Origin: an uncultured Rickettsiales bacterium | GTDB lineage: Bacteria > Pseudomonadota > Alphaproteobacteria > Rickettsiales > UBA1997 | Assembly: GCA_905478165.1 (NCBI GenBank) | Contig: CAJQHK010000004.1 | Location: forward strand, 91,557-129,075 | Direction of reading: 5' to 3' | Length of the DNA: 37,519 bases | Shown: positions 1-9,651 of the stretch, one piece after another | Position numbering within the stretch: the stretch's first letter is position 1 | Layout: each line of letters begins with the position of its first letter | Position numbers and translations under genes: made by a program | Notes under the pieces: model-generated | Told to the model about the DNA's origin: nothing | What the model saw: the letters and a program-made list of their open reading frames with translations, nothing else | Databases searched by the model: none

Positions 1-401
1 GTTTTTGTGGCATTTATTTGGTCTATTGTTATATTAGCATCTTCCAAAGATTCATAGACCACTTCTAGCAAATGTCTTTGCCTAGTGTCCATCTTATCAG
101 CTACATTAGGATAGATATTAAAAAATTCAGCATCAAATTCCTTCATACCACTAATGAAGCCACCTTTTTTGGTTTTTATTTTACCGGATTTGTTGGGATC
201 TGGATCGTAATATTTTTCTATATTCCAACGATCAGAAGGAATGTCGGTGATGCAGTCACGCCCCTCTTTTAAGGCTTGCCACAAACTATCTGCACCACGA
301 ATATCGCCAGGAAACCTGACACCCATACCGATGATAGCAATTGGAAATTTTTTAACTGAAGATTTTTTAATGCTTTTGACAGTGTGATTGTTCATTTTCA
401 T
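1..401 (-). CDS. Polyketide synthase, N-terminal ketosynthase domain (partial, cut by window edge)
   Basis: The visible 133 residues are the beginning of a modular type I polyketide synthase ketosynthase, which catalyses decarboxylative condensation of acyl units. After about 18 basic residues the KS fold begins with PIAIIGMGVRFPG (residues 20-32), followed by SLWQALKEGRDCITDIPSDRW (about 39-59), the GGF element (80-82), EFDAEFFNIYP (88-98) and MDTRQRHLLEVVYESLEDA (104-122). These follow the family pattern, but the usual FFGISP and MDPQQR motifs read FFNIYP and MDTRQR. The catalytic Cys and His residues lie beyond base 1 and cannot be checked. The ATG at 401 is chosen; an in-frame ATG at 395 is possible. 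No docking or loading domain precedes the KS, so this subunit starts directly with condensation. It lies downstream of fumC on the same strand, separated by 136 bases in which I see nothing. Confidence 0.85.
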   Translation of the reverse strand, partial: MKMNNHTVKSIKKSSVKKFPIAIIGMGVRFPGDIRGADSLWQALKEGRDCITDIPSDRWNIEKYYDPDPNKSGKIKTKKGGFISGMKEFDAEFFNIYPNVADKMDTRQRHLLEVVYESLEDANITIDQINATK

Positions 402-537
402 GGTAATTGAATTAAGAGTATTAAAATCAATTGTAAGAAATGTTGCTTGTGAGTAATCTAAAATTCAAGTATTTTAAAGTCAAGACAAAATGGTAACTTA
501 GCTAAAGAACATGTTTATCAGACTTAAAAGATAAAAT

Positions 538-2091
538 TTATACCATTTTTTTTGGATCAACCCACTCATCAAATTGCTCTTCGGTCAGTAATTCTAACTC
601 TAGAGCAGCTTTTTTTAAGGTACTACCATCCTTATGAGCTTTTTTAGCAATTTTGGCCGCATTGTCATAACCAATATAAGGATTTAAAGCTGTAACTAAC
701 ATCAAAGAATTATTTAGCAGTTCATTAATCCTGTCATGATTTGGCTTGATACCATTTAAACATTTATCAGTAAAGCTATTTAAGCCGTCAGAAATTAAAT
801 TAACCGAATTAATAATATTGTGTATTATCATTGGTCTAAACACATTTAACTCAAAATGACCATTAGTACCACCAATTGTTATAGCAGTATGATTGCCAAT
901 AATTTGACATGCGATCATAGTTAAAGCCTCGCATTGTGTCGGGTTAACCTTCCCTGGCATAATTGAAGAACCTGGTTCATTCTCAGGAAGGCAGACCTCT
1001 CCAAGTCCAGACCTGGGACCAGAAGCTAAAAATCTAATATCATTAGCTATCTTCATAATTGAAGTTGCAATAACATTTAAACAGCCCGACAAGCTAACCA
1101 AAGCATCGCAAGTTGCAAGAGATTCAAACTTATTATGACTAGAAATAAATTTACTTTTTCTATTAACGAACTGCTCTTTTACCTCAGTCCAATCATTATA
1201 AGAAGTAGCTTTTTTAATTATCTTAGTAATCTCAACCTTAATATCGGTAATTTTTGAAATATTGTCAGCAAACTTTCCCGAAAAATCCTTATGAGAATTA
1301 ATTCCGGTACCGACGGCAGTACCACCTTGGGCTAAAAATAATACACCATCAATTGCATCATTAAGCCTTAAAATATTGTTAAAAATTTGATATTTATAAC
1401 CAGAAAATTCTTGTCCTAAAGTAACGGGGGTAGCGTCCTGTGTGTGAGTACGACCAATTTTAATGATATCTTTAAATTCCTCCTCCTTACTTTGCAAAGC
1501 TTCGTAAAAATTAAATAAAGACGGGAAAAGATTTTCGCAAATTGTTAACGTCGTTGCTACATGCATAGCGGTTGGGAAAGTATCGTTGGAAGATTGCCCT
1601 AAATTGCAATGATCATTGGGATGAACAGGGTCTTTTCCCCCCTTCTGTCCCGTTGCAATTTCATTAGCAACCGAAGCAATAACCTCGTTGCAATTCATGT
1701 TAGTTTGCGTACCAGAGCCAGTTTGCCAAACAACCAAAGGAAAATGATTATCATAAAAATAATCAAAATCAGTAAAAATTTTATCAATAGCTTGGTCAAT
1801 TAAGTCAGCTACTTTTTCAGAAAATTTGTTATATTCCTTAGCGTCAGGATTGGCAATCATTATTTGTTTATTAGTTAAGGCTGCTGACTTCTTAACATAA
1901 AGCATAGCTTTAATCATTTCTTTTGGCATTTTATGACCCTTATTATCAATGCAAATAGCAAAATTTTGGATTGATCTCTGGGTCTGCGCACCATAATAAG
2001 AGCTTGCTGGCACTTTAATATCGCCGAATGAGTCCGTTTCTATACGAAAATTATTATCTGTCATTTCTTTAGTTAAATTATTCATTGTCAT
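538..2091 (-). CDS. fumC: Class II fumarate hydratase (fumarase C) with internal insertion
   Basis: Interconverts fumarate and L-malate in the TCA cycle; soluble homotetramer. Family motifs are all visible: [10 protein letters not shown] (residues 19-28), [14 protein letters not shown] (123-136), [13 protein letters not shown] (165-177), [10 protein letters not shown] (213-222) and the signature [11 protein letters not shown] (374-384). At 517 residues it is about 50 longer than usual. Part is N-terminal: the ATG at 2064 (residue 10, preceded by AAAG) gives a standard [14 protein letters not shown] start and may be the real one. The rest is an insertion of about 30 residues around 287-316, between the [10 protein letters not shown] helix and the [12 protein letters not shown] segment, where FumC normally has only a few residues. 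The insertion is charged and in frame, so the enzyme may still fold. The gene stands alone, with GNAT upstream and the PKS downstream. Confidence 0.95.
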   Translation of the reverse strand: MTMNNLTKEMTDNNFRIETDSFGDIKVPASSYYGAQTQRSIQNFAICIDNKGHKMPKEMIKAMLYVKKSAALTNKQIMIANPDAKEYNKFSEKVADLIDQAIDKIFTDFDYFYDNHFPLVVWQTGSGTQTNMNCNEVIASVANEIATGQKGGKDPVHPNDHCNLGQSSNDTFPTAMHVATTLTICENLFPSLFNFYEALQSKEEEFKDIIKIGRTHTQDATPVTLGQEFSGYKYQIFNNILRLNDAIDGVLFLAQGGTAVGTGINSHKDFSGKFADNISKITDIKVEITKIIKKATSYNDWTEVKEQFVNRKSKFISSHNKFESLATCDALVSLSGCLNVIATSIMKIANDIRFLASGPRSGLGEVCLPENEPGSSIMPGKVNPTQCEALTMIACQIIGNHTAITIGGTNGHFELNVFRPMIIHNIINSVNLISDGLNSFTDKCLNGIKPNHDRINELLNNSLMLVTALNPYIGYDNAAKIAKKAHKDGSTLKKAALELELLTEEQFDEWVDPKKMV

Positions 2092-2161
2092 TTTAATTTT
2101 TATTTATTTTTAAAAAAAATAAAAAAGAGATTATTAAAGTTAAATTTGATAATTGACGCAC

Positions 2162-2578
2162 TCACCTTTTTAAAAAATTTATCCCATCAATAACAAAACC
2201 TTCCCTCATAAAGATTTTGTGAGATTCTTTTCTTTCAGAAGATAGGTTTGACATAATAATATCAGTCTTAAATTCTAAAGCTTGCCAATCAACCCACTTT
2301 AAAAGCATCTTACCAGCGCCAATGCCACGATTTGAACGACAAATCATAAAATCCTCAATCCTAACAATCTTGCCGTATTTTATATTATCACAGACTATAA
2401 TACCAATTACAGCGACAATTTTTCCCTCCTTATAAACTGCTGTCATTTTGTAGCCATTAATAATAGCATTTGAAACATTTATAATGTAAGTTTTTTCGTC
2501 CAAATCTTGATAAATTTGAGACATGATTTTAAAACTATCCTTAATTTCAATATCTGTTGCTAATTCTTTTATTTGCAT
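2162..2578 (-). CDS. GNAT-family N-acetyltransferase
   Basis: A 138-residue single-domain Gcn5-related acetyltransferase, which would transfer an acetyl group from acetyl-CoA to an amine substrate. The acetyl-CoA pyrophosphate loop appears as CRSNRGIGAGKMLLKW (about residues 79-94), matching the family R/Q-x-x-G-x-G/A pattern, preceded by the beta strand KIVRIEDFMI. The C-terminal part has the usual ESHKIFMREGFVIDG, where a residue pair before F-Y/M and a GF turn close the fold. Substrate is not predictable from sequence. It is divergently oriented from argG with about 110 bases between them, and 70 bases separate it from fumC on the same strand, so the two might be cotranscribed. Confidence 0.85.
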   Translation of the reverse strand: MQIKELATDIEIKDSFKIMSQIYQDLDEKTYIINVSNAIINGYKMTAVYKEGKIVAVIGIIVCDNIKYGKIVRIEDFMICRSNRGIGAGKMLLKWVDWQALEFKTDIIMSNLSSERKESHKIFMREGFVIDGINFLKR

Positions 2579-2687
2579 TTTAAAGGAAATTAATTTGTAA
2601 TTTAACGAATCCTAAAATATTTATTGAAGAATTTGGGTTAAAGATCACAATATTAACAAAATTAAATTATTTCAAGATAAATAAAAT

Positions 2688-3881
2688 ATGTCAAAGAAAA
2701 TAAAAAAAGTAGTTTTAGCTTATTCTGGAGGTCTTGATACTTCAGTGATCCTGGCTTGGTTAAAAGAAACTTACAATTGTGAAGTTGTTACTTTTACTGC
2801 CGACCTTGGTCAGGGTGAAGAATTAGAATCGGCAAGAAAAAAAGCAGAAAAATTTGGCGTAAAAGATATTTTTATTGAAGATTTAAAGGAGGAGTTTGTT
2901 AGAGACTACGTCTTTCCAATGTTTCGTGCTAATGCCGTTTACGAAGGTAAGTACCTTCTTGGCACCTCAATTGCTAGGCCATTAATTGCCAAAAAACAGA
3001 TTGAAATTGCTAAAAAAGTTGGGGCTGATGCAGTAGCTCATGGAGCAACTGGAAAAGGCAATGATCAAATTCGCTTTGAAATGGGTTACTATGCCTGCAA
3101 TCCCAATATTCAAGTTATTGCCCCATGGAGAGAGTGGAACCTGAATTCTCGCGAAAAACTTATCTCTTATGCTGAAAAACATGATATTGAAATTGCCAAA
3201 GATAAAAGAGGTGAAGCGCCCTATTCTGTTGACGCTAACCTACTTCATACTTCGTCCGAAGGAAAAGTTCTTGAAGATCCTTGGAGCCAAGCTCCAGAAT
3301 ATATTTTCCAAAGAACAAAACACCCCAGAGATGGCAAAAAAGATGGAGAAACTATTGAAGTTGAATTCAAAAAAGGTAACCCAATCGCTATTAATGGAAA
3401 AAAATTATCACCAGCTAATTTATTAGCCAAATTAAACGAATATGGTTATGAAAATGCGATTGGTAGAATTGATATTGTTGAAAATCGCTTCATTGGCATG
3501 AAATCTCGTGGTGTCTACGAAACACCAGGTGGCACAATCTTACTTGACGCACACAGGGCAATTGAATCCATCACCTTAGATCGTGAAGCGGCGCATTTAA
3601 AAGACGAAATTATGCCAAAATATGCCAAATTAATCTATAATGGTATGTGGTTTGCACCAGAAAGAGAAATGTTACAAGCCTTAATCGACAAATCACAAGA
3701 AAATGTTGAAGGTCTTGTGAGGTTACACCTCTATAAGGGTAATATTATTGTTCTAGGTAGGAAATCTACAAAAAGCCTTTATAAGGAAGAATATGTTACT
3801 TTTGAACAGGATGAAGTCTATAACCAAAAGGATGCAGAAGGTTTTATTAAGTTAAATGCCTTGAGATTTATTATGAAATAG
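2688..3881 (+). CDS. argG: Argininosuccinate synthase
   Basis: Joins citrulline and aspartate using ATP to give argininosuccinate, the penultimate step of arginine synthesis. The N-terminal PP-loop is [15 protein letters not shown] (residues 11-25). The family motif [14 protein letters not shown] lies at about 118-131, and the citrulline/aspartate-binding [13 protein letters not shown] at about 273-285. Length (397) is normal and the frame is intact. Neither argH nor any other arginine gene is in the window, so it is an isolated pathway gene here. The start ATG follows a purine-poor leader without an obvious Shine-Dalgarno, as in most genes of this window. sodB follows after 45 bases on the same strand. 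Confidence 0.97.
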   Translation: MSKKIKKVVLAYSGGLDTSVILAWLKETYNCEVVTFTADLGQGEELESARKKAEKFGVKDIFIEDLKEEFVRDYVFPMFRANAVYEGKYLLGTSIARPLIAKKQIEIAKKVGADAVAHGATGKGNDQIRFEMGYYACNPNIQVIAPWREWNLNSREKLISYAEKHDIEIAKDKRGEAPYSVDANLLHTSSEGKVLEDPWSQAPEYIFQRTKHPRDGKKDGETIEVEFKKGNPIAINGKKLSPANLLAKLNEYGYENAIGRIDIVENRFIGMKSRGVYETPGGTILLDAHRAIESITLDREAAHLKDEIMPKYAKLIYNGMWFAPEREMLQALIDKSQENVEGLVRLHLYKGNIIVLGRKSTKSLYKEEYVTFEQDEVYNQKDAEGFIKLNALRFIMK

Positions 3882-3926
3882 TTAGTTTAAATATATTAAA
3901 TAATAATTAATTGAAATTACAAAATC

Positions 3927-4523
3927 ATGACTATTACCTTACCTAATTTACCTTATGATAAAAAAGATTTAGAGCCTTTTATTTCAGAAAATACCTTAAA
4001 TTTTCATTATGGGAAGCATCACCAATCTTATGTTACCAATCTTAATAAGTTAATTGAAGGTACTGAATTAGAAGAAAAATCTCTTGAAGAAATCATTGAA
4101 ATTTCTAGAAAAAATAATCAGGCCGGAATTTTTAATAACTCTGCTCAAATTTGGAACCACACATTCTACTGGCATTCAATGAAAAAAAATGGCGGCGGTA
4201 AAGTTACGGGTAAGCTACTTACAAAAATTGAGAAAGATTTCGGTTCTTTTGAAAAGTTTGTAGAAGAATTTAAGATAGCAGGAGCTACTCAATTTGGCTC
4301 AGGATGGGCTTGGCTAGTTGCTGATGAGGATGGTAAATTAAAAGTTATTAAAACTTTAAATGCAGAAACTCCACTCGGAACTAACCTAAAGCCATTGATT
4401 ACTATGGATGTTTGGGAGCATGCTTATTATCTTGATTTCCAAAATGCTAGACCAAAATACATCGAAACCTTCTTAAATAACTTAGTTAACTGGGATTTTG
4501 CTTTAGAGAATCTTGAAAAGTAA
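3927..4523 (+). CDS. sodB: Superoxide dismutase, iron type
   Basis: Dismutates superoxide to oxygen and peroxide in the cytosol. Metal ligands of the Fe/Mn family are visible: His27 in NFHYGKHH, His78 in QIWNHTFYW, and Asp161 and His165 in MDVWEHAYY. Gln74 in NNSAQIWNH is in the position where iron enzymes carry the active-site glutamine, while FGSGWAWLV (123-131) is shared by both types. I therefore call it Fe-dependent, with cambialistic activity not excluded. The 198-residue length is typical. The coding end overlaps the start of the downstream methyltransferase by 11 bases, which suggests translational coupling. Confidence 0.96.
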   Translation: MTITLPNLPYDKKDLEPFISENTLNFHYGKHHQSYVTNLNKLIEGTELEEKSLEEIIEISRKNNQAGIFNNSAQIWNHTFYWHSMKKNGGGKVTGKLLTKIEKDFGSFEKFVEEFKIAGATQFGSGWAWLVADEDGKLKVIKTLNAETPLGTNLKPLITMDVWEHAYYLDFQNARPKYIETFLNNLVNWDFALENLEK

Positions 4524-5226
4524 TCTTAAACATAATTTTAACAGAGCGGCAAAAATCTATAATCAAAATGCTATTTTGCAACAACAAGTAGCAAAAAACT
4601 TAATAGATTTTTGCCCACCTGAAACTAAGAATTATCAAAAAATTATTGACCTTGGATCTGGAACCGGATTTTTATACGACCTAATATCACAAAATATTAA
4701 AATTCCTAATTTTTTTTCCTTAGATTTAGCAGTCTCTATGCTAAAACAGTCAAACTGCAATTGTAATATTAATGGCGACATAAATCTTCTACCATTAAAA
4801 AACAATTTGTTTGACTTGGTTATTTCGTCTCTTGCCCTACAGTGGATTGATGATTATAAGCAAGTTTTTGAACAAATTCATAATATCTTGATTAAAGATG
4901 GATTATTTTGTTTCTCAATTATTGCTAAAAATAGCTTAAATAATATAAAGAATGTTGGAATAAATAACTTAAATATTAACCCATTTCCTGATCAAGAAAT
5001 TCTTAAAAATTATTTAAAAATTTTCTCCTCATACAAACTTATTGAAAAAAAAATTACCATAAAATATGATAATTATTATTGCTTATTACAATCAATAAAA
5101 AAAATTGGCGCCGGATATTCTGTTAACAAGAATTCCAACCTAAAAATTTCTGACTTAAGAAAATTAATGAACATAAAAAATATTTCTGAGAATTGGAATA
5201 TAATTTATGTAATTGCAAAAAAATAA
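4513..5226 (+). CDS. BioC-like SAM-dependent methyltransferase
   Basis: A 237-residue class I methyltransferase. The N-terminus FNRAAKIYNQNAILQQQVA is the pattern seen in BioC, which methylates malonyl-ACP to start biotin synthesis. SAM motif I is IIDLGSGTGFLYDLI, the acidic loop is FSLDLAVSM, and the post-motif region SSLALQWIDDYKQVFEQI also follows BioC. It starts with TTG at 4513 inside the end of sodB; no in-frame ATG occurs early enough to keep the conserved N-terminus. No other biotin genes are in the window, so a role in methylating another acyl or quinone substrate is possible. Methyltransferase is certain, BioC is likely. Confidence 0.75.
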   Translation: MKSNLKHNFNRAAKIYNQNAILQQQVAKNLIDFCPPETKNYQKIIDLGSGTGFLYDLISQNIKIPNFFSLDLAVSMLKQSNCNCNINGDINLLPLKNNLFDLVISSLALQWIDDYKQVFEQIHNILIKDGLFCFSIIAKNSLNNIKNVGINNLNINPFPDQEILKNYLKIFSSYKLIEKKITIKYDNYYCLLQSIKKIGAGYSVNKNSNLKISDLRKLMNIKNISENWNIIYVIAKK

Positions 5227-5308
5227 ATCGCAGCAAGGTTACTAAAACTAAAAAAAGAAATTAAGATAATTTAAAATTACTTTTTATAGTTGCAATAAAA
5301 ATACCAAA

Positions 5309-6544
5309 ATGAACATCACAATCATAGGAACAGGATATGTTGGACTAACGGCTGCAATTTGTTTTGCAAATAATGGCCACAAAATTATTTGCATTGATAA
5401 GGATCCATCAAAAATTAACCTATTAAAAGCAAAAAAATCTCCAATTTATGAAAAAAATATGGAAAAAATGCTTTGCAAGGCGATTGATAATGGTAATATT
5501 GAATTTTCTTCTGATTTAGAATATGGTGTAAAGAGTTCTATCATTAATATTTTAGCAGTTGGCACTCCGCAAAATGAAAAATCTGGTGAAGCTGATTTAT
5601 CATATATAATGTCGGCATCTAAGGAGATGGCAAAATATATTGATGAATATAAACTTATCATTATCAAATCTACCGTTCCCATTGGCACCAATCAGAAAAT
5701 CAAGGTAGCTATTGAAAAAAAATCAGGAATAAAGATTGACATAGCTTCTAATCCAGAATTTATGAGAGAAGGTTTTGCAATTGAAGATTTTATGAACCCA
5801 GATCGCATTGTTGTTGGTATTGAAAATAAAAATTCTCAAAAATTAATAGAAAATCTTTATCTATATTGGATAAAAAAAGACTTTCCAATTCTTTTTACTG
5901 ACATCAAGACCGCAGAATTGATTAAGTATAGCTCAAATGCTTTTTTGATGACAAAGATTGCCTTTATTAATGAAATTTCAGATCTTTGTGAAGCAAGTAA
6001 TTGCAATATTTCTGATCTCACAACAGCAATGGGAATGGATGAAAGAATTGGCAGTAAATTCCTCAATCCTGGTCCTGGAGTTGGAGGCTCTTGCTTTCCT
6101 AAAGATTCTTTAGCTTTGTCACATATTGCTAAAAAATATAATCAAAAACTATCCATCCTAGATCAAGTAATTGACTCAAATAATCAAAGATTTATTAATA
6201 TGGCAGAAAAAATTAAAAAAATTGCCAAAAATGATCGAAAAATTGCTATCTTAGGATTGTCTTTTAAAGCAGGGACTGACGATGTTAGAATGAGCCCTTC
6301 TATCGAAATTATTAAGCACCTCTTAAAAGATAACTTTCAAATTACCGCTTTTGATCCAGAGGCAATAGAGAATAGTCAAAAAATGCTAGGAAACAAAATT
6401 ACTTACTCAAAAAATACTCAAGAATGCTTCGATTCTGCCAAACATATTGCAATCCTGACTGAATGGTCGGAATTTAAAGAAATAAAAAATTACGACAATT
6501 TTAACAATAAAATTATTATTGATTTAAGAAATTTGTTAATTTAG
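5309..6544 (+). CDS. ugd: UDP-glucose 6-dehydrogenase
   Basis: Oxidises UDP-glucose to UDP-glucuronate with two NAD+, feeding surface polysaccharide or lipid A modification. The Rossmann motif is IIGTGYVGLTAA (residues 5-16), the substrate-binding segment NPEFMREGFAIEDFMNPDRIVVG (split around 148-170), the Lys/Asn pair in IKYSSNAF (205-212), and the catalytic Cys262 in GPGVGGSCFPKD. The C-terminal UDP-binding domain with LGLSFKAGTDDVRMSPS is present. At 411 residues it is slightly shorter than the common 430-450 form but complete. It faces the autotransporter gene tail-to-tail with 10 bases between stops, so no separate terminator fits there. Confidence 0.95.
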   Translation: MNITIIGTGYVGLTAAICFANNGHKIICIDKDPSKINLLKAKKSPIYEKNMEKMLCKAIDNGNIEFSSDLEYGVKSSIINILAVGTPQNEKSGEADLSYIMSASKEMAKYIDEYKLIIIKSTVPIGTNQKIKVAIEKKSGIKIDIASNPEFMREGFAIEDFMNPDRIVVGIENKNSQKLIENLYLYWIKKDFPILFTDIKTAELIKYSSNAFLMTKIAFINEISDLCEASNCNISDLTTAMGMDERIGSKFLNPGPGVGGSCFPKDSLALSHIAKKYNQKLSILDQVIDSNNQRFINMAEKIKKIAKNDRKIAILGLSFKAGTDDVRMSPSIEIIKHLLKDNFQITAFDPEAIENSQKMLGNKITYSKNTQECFDSAKHIAILTEWSEFKEIKNYDNFNNKIIIDLRNLLI

Positions 6545-6554
6545 ATAATTGGCA

Positions 6555-9500
6555 TCACTTCTCAGAAGACCTCATTAATCTTGAGTTAAAATTATAACTA
6601 ATCTCTGCCATAAAGGAATGAGATATAAAATTATCCGAAACCATAGCATTGTATTTTAAATTAAACACTGGATTAACATGAAACTGACTTGCGGATTTAG
6701 AATATTCAGCATTGACGGCAATATTTATATAATCTGATGGTAATGTATAGGATTTTACATTAAAATATTCTGCATTATTAACAAAAGATATGTTACTAGA
6801 TTGCTCACTATTACCTACATATTTACGCCAAGAAATATCTAACATTGGAGAAAATAAGCTTTTTTTACCAGTATAAAATTTACCACCCACATTAAAGCCT
6901 GCTGCAAAAATCATATTACTAAATTTTTCTTTCTTAACATTAAAGGCTGCACTGTTTGAGCCAGTTTCATTATAAGAATCCCTAGTATCAGAAAAATATT
7001 CTAGAGCTATTTTTGGCGACAGAATGGAACTCTTGACAAAAGGAATATGATATCCCAATTCAGATCTAAAATTCATTGAGGAGCCAGAAATATTAGATTT
7101 AATATCTTCTCTTATATTTGGCAATTTAACCTGCCTGCTATTTTCATAATCATTAATAATATAATTAAGACTATTTACATTATAAAAACCTTTTGTAAAT
7201 TTTGATCCAAACTTATTATACACAGAAACTCCGCTTGAAGTAACTATAGAAGTAAAATTACCTTGATTATCATTTTTAATCTCTGACCCAGAAGAAAAAC
7301 CTCCAATACCGAACACACTACCACCATTAACATAATCATAACCAATTAAAAACCCAGAACCGCTTGATTCAAAACCATCATAAAACTTATTTTTATCCTC
7401 AGACTGAGTCATATTTGAAATAAAAAGATCTCCCCAAAAAGATTGCCTGTTTCTTTTGGGAAATAATGAAATATTCCTAATTCTTTGAGAGATTGTGTTG
7501 TTTATGTCATTATTAAGAGTGATATTATATTTCAATAATGCGGCACTATTTGGCAATCTTATTGACTCCATTGCATTTTCTAGATCATTCTGACTACCAA
7601 TCGACATAATATCAGCAGCAATATTACTTCTCTCAAGGGCATTATTTAATATTTGATTATTAGATTCTCCTAGATCTTCTTTATTAAAAATTTCCTGATC
7701 TTTAGAAATAGCGGTTTTAATATTATTACCATCCAAACTTAAAGAATGGTTAAATAAATAAGAATTATCAGAAACAGAAATATCATCGAGAGTGTCAATA
7801 TTACTTGTATTTATAATATTATAAATTCCACCATTATAATCAAAGTTTAGAGCGCTATTCGTCAAACTAGCATAATCAAAAAATATAGTACTATTATTAA
7901 GTGTTAAATTATTAGAATTTAATTCAATTTTACCAAATGGATTACCCCCTGCATTTGCAGAAGATAATCTAAAATTAACATTCTTGCTACGTAAATCCAT
8001 ATCACTAGTAATATCCAAATTACTATTACTCATCATAGTTAAATTATTACCACTATATTGAAAGCTAGTAGCATAAATATCACTATTTAATATTGCCCCA
8101 ATAGAATTAGAAATTGTTATCTTATTAATTCTTTGACTAGATTGACCAATATTAACATTAATATTTTGAGCAGCAGATCCAGATAATACAACATCACCAG
8201 AACCAGAGATAATACCGCCAGCAGCAGATCTAGTAATATCACCTTCAATATCAATTATTGCATTAGAATTTAAATTAAGATTTCCGTCAGAATTTAAAAT
8301 CACATTACTAACGTAAATATTATGATTTAAATTAATATTATTTGAATTTGAATTGGTAATAGATGCTAACCTGCTATCAAAATCTGAACTACCACCTAAT
8401 ATTACATCAGTTACAGATTGTGCAACAGATCCAGTAAAATTAATATTTCCTAAATTACCTATAATAGTTTCTGAAGATCCATCTTGACCTTGAATATTTC
8501 CAGTAATATTAATTGTATCTTGTAAAGTTAATTTTTTACCAGTTGATATATTTAAATCTTTTATTATTTTACCAACTGATCCTAAAAATATTGCATCTTC
8601 AACAATATTAACAGTTTCAATATCCATTATCGCACTATTTCTAATAGTTGCCGCACCATTAATATTTAAAGTTTTAATGTAAGAATCCTGAGAAAAGTTA
8701 ATTTGTTCATTATTACTAATCTTAACTATATTAAATCTATCAGTAGAAGTTCCAATTTTAGCATTAATATTTTGATCAGAAGAGCCAGAAAGTAAAAAAG
8801 ATCCATCGCCAGCTGAATTAATAATAGAGGCGTCACTAGAGTTACTATTTTCAACATTACCTGATAAATCTAATGTTTTTAAACTTCCAGATAAATCAAA
8901 AATTGCTTTTGAATAATTATTAAAATTGATATTAGTAGCAGTAACATCATCATTAAAATTAACCTCATTTAATAAAGAGCTAGAAATATTAATATCACCA
9001 ATTCTATCCTGACCGTTACCAATAACAGAATAAACCTGCTGATTATTAGTACCGTTAAAAGTTAAATTAGTAATAGATCCTTCAATTATTCCACCTTTAT
9101 CATTAATACCTATATTACCAGAAATATTAATATTATTTGATAATGTAAGAATATTATCAGTTGAATCGAAGATAATATCATTAAAATTTAAAATTGCAGT
9201 TCCTGATATTTCTGAATTTGTATTAATCACTAATTTATTAGCATATAAATTAGATGCATTAATAATAAAATTATTAGTGTTTGAAATAATTTGAGAGAGT
9301 CTTTGATCCTGATCAGCTATATTGCCCTCAACATTTAATGTTGTATCATCGCCATTGAAACTAATTGAACCATTATTATCTCCATTGGCTTCAATTGATG
9401 ATATTTTTTGCGTATTTCCAGTACCATTGATAGTTAAAGAGCCATTGGTATCAAAAATAATAGTATCTACATTAGTATTTTCATTAACATAATTATCATA

Positions 9501-9608
9501 ATCTTCGATAGTTTCGTCTCCAATAGAACCAATAGTAAAATTAGCAGCTAATATATTTTTAGCATAAAAAATAAAGATAATTAAAATAATTTTTATATAT
9601 AATTTCAT
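6555..9608 (-). CDS. Autotransporter (type Va) with Asn-rich repeat passenger, Sca-like
   Basis: A surface protein of 1017 residues read from the ATG at 9608 (an upstream TTG adds one residue). Residues 1-22 form a signal peptide with a long Ile/Leu/Phe core ending ILAANF. Residues 25-700 are a passenger rich in Asn, Ser, Ile and Asp, consistent with a beta-helix. It contains at least four degenerate units at about 184-230, 272-317, 390-438 and 476-520, sharing a Gly-Ser/Thr-x-x-Gln core, then I-G-x4-R and a short NxDIYAxN-type tail. Residues 725-1017 are an autotransporter beta-barrel starting SFWGDLF and ending MAEISYNF followed by nine residues, so the usual terminal aromatic is not at the very end. 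The architecture resembles rickettsial Sca/OmpB antigens, but I see no specific family match. Likely adhesion; ligand unknown. It follows glmS by 40 bases. Confidence 0.9.
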   Translation of the reverse strand: MKLYIKIILIIFIFYAKNILAANFTIGSIGDETIEDYDNYVNENTNVDTIIFDTNGSLTINGTGNTQKISSIEANGDNNGSISFNGDDTTLNVEGNIADQDQRLSQIISNTNNFIINASNLYANKLVINTNSEISGTAILNFNDIIFDSTDNILTLSNNINISGNIGINDKGGIIEGSITNLTFNGTNNQQVYSVIGNGQDRIGDINISSSLLNEVNFNDDVTATNINFNNYSKAIFDLSGSLKTLDLSGNVENSNSSDASIINSAGDGSFLLSGSSDQNINAKIGTSTDRFNIVKISNNEQINFSQDSYIKTLNINGAATIRNSAIMDIETVNIVEDAIFLGSVGKIIKDLNISTGKKLTLQDTINITGNIQGQDGSSETIIGNLGNINFTGSVAQSVTDVILGGSSDFDSRLASITNSNSNNINLNHNIYVSNVILNSDGNLNLNSNAIIDIEGDITRSAAGGIISGSGDVVLSGSAAQNINVNIGQSSQRINKITISNSIGAILNSDIYATSFQYSGNNLTMMSNSNLDITSDMDLRSKNVNFRLSSANAGGNPFGKIELNSNNLTLNNSTIFFDYASLTNSALNFDYNGGIYNIINTSNIDTLDDISVSDNSYLFNHSLSLDGNNIKTAISKDQEIFNKEDLGESNNQILNNALERSNIAADIMSIGSQNDLENAMESIRLPNSAALLKYNITLNNDINNTISQRIRNISLFPKRNRQSFWGDLFISNMTQSEDKNKFYDGFESSGSGFLIGYDYVNGGSVFGIGGFSSGSEIKNDNQGNFTSIVTSSGVSVYNKFGSKFTKGFYNVNSLNYIINDYENSRQVKLPNIREDIKSNISGSSMNFRSELGYHIPFVKSSILSPKIALEYFSDTRDSYNETGSNSAAFNVKKEKFSNMIFAAGFNVGGKFYTGKKSLFSPMLDISWRKYVGNSEQSSNISFVNNAEYFNVKSYTLPSDYINIAVNAEYSKSASQFHVNPVFNLKYNAMVSDNFISHSFMAEISYNFNSRLMRSSEK

Positions 9609-9651
9609 CAATATTTACTATAACAAAAAATAAATTATTAAGTTCTTAACG

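Noticed and set aside
72-272. Plus-strand open frame of 66 codons
   Set aside because: It lies opposite the ketosynthase reading frame, which has clear family motifs; it is a shadow.
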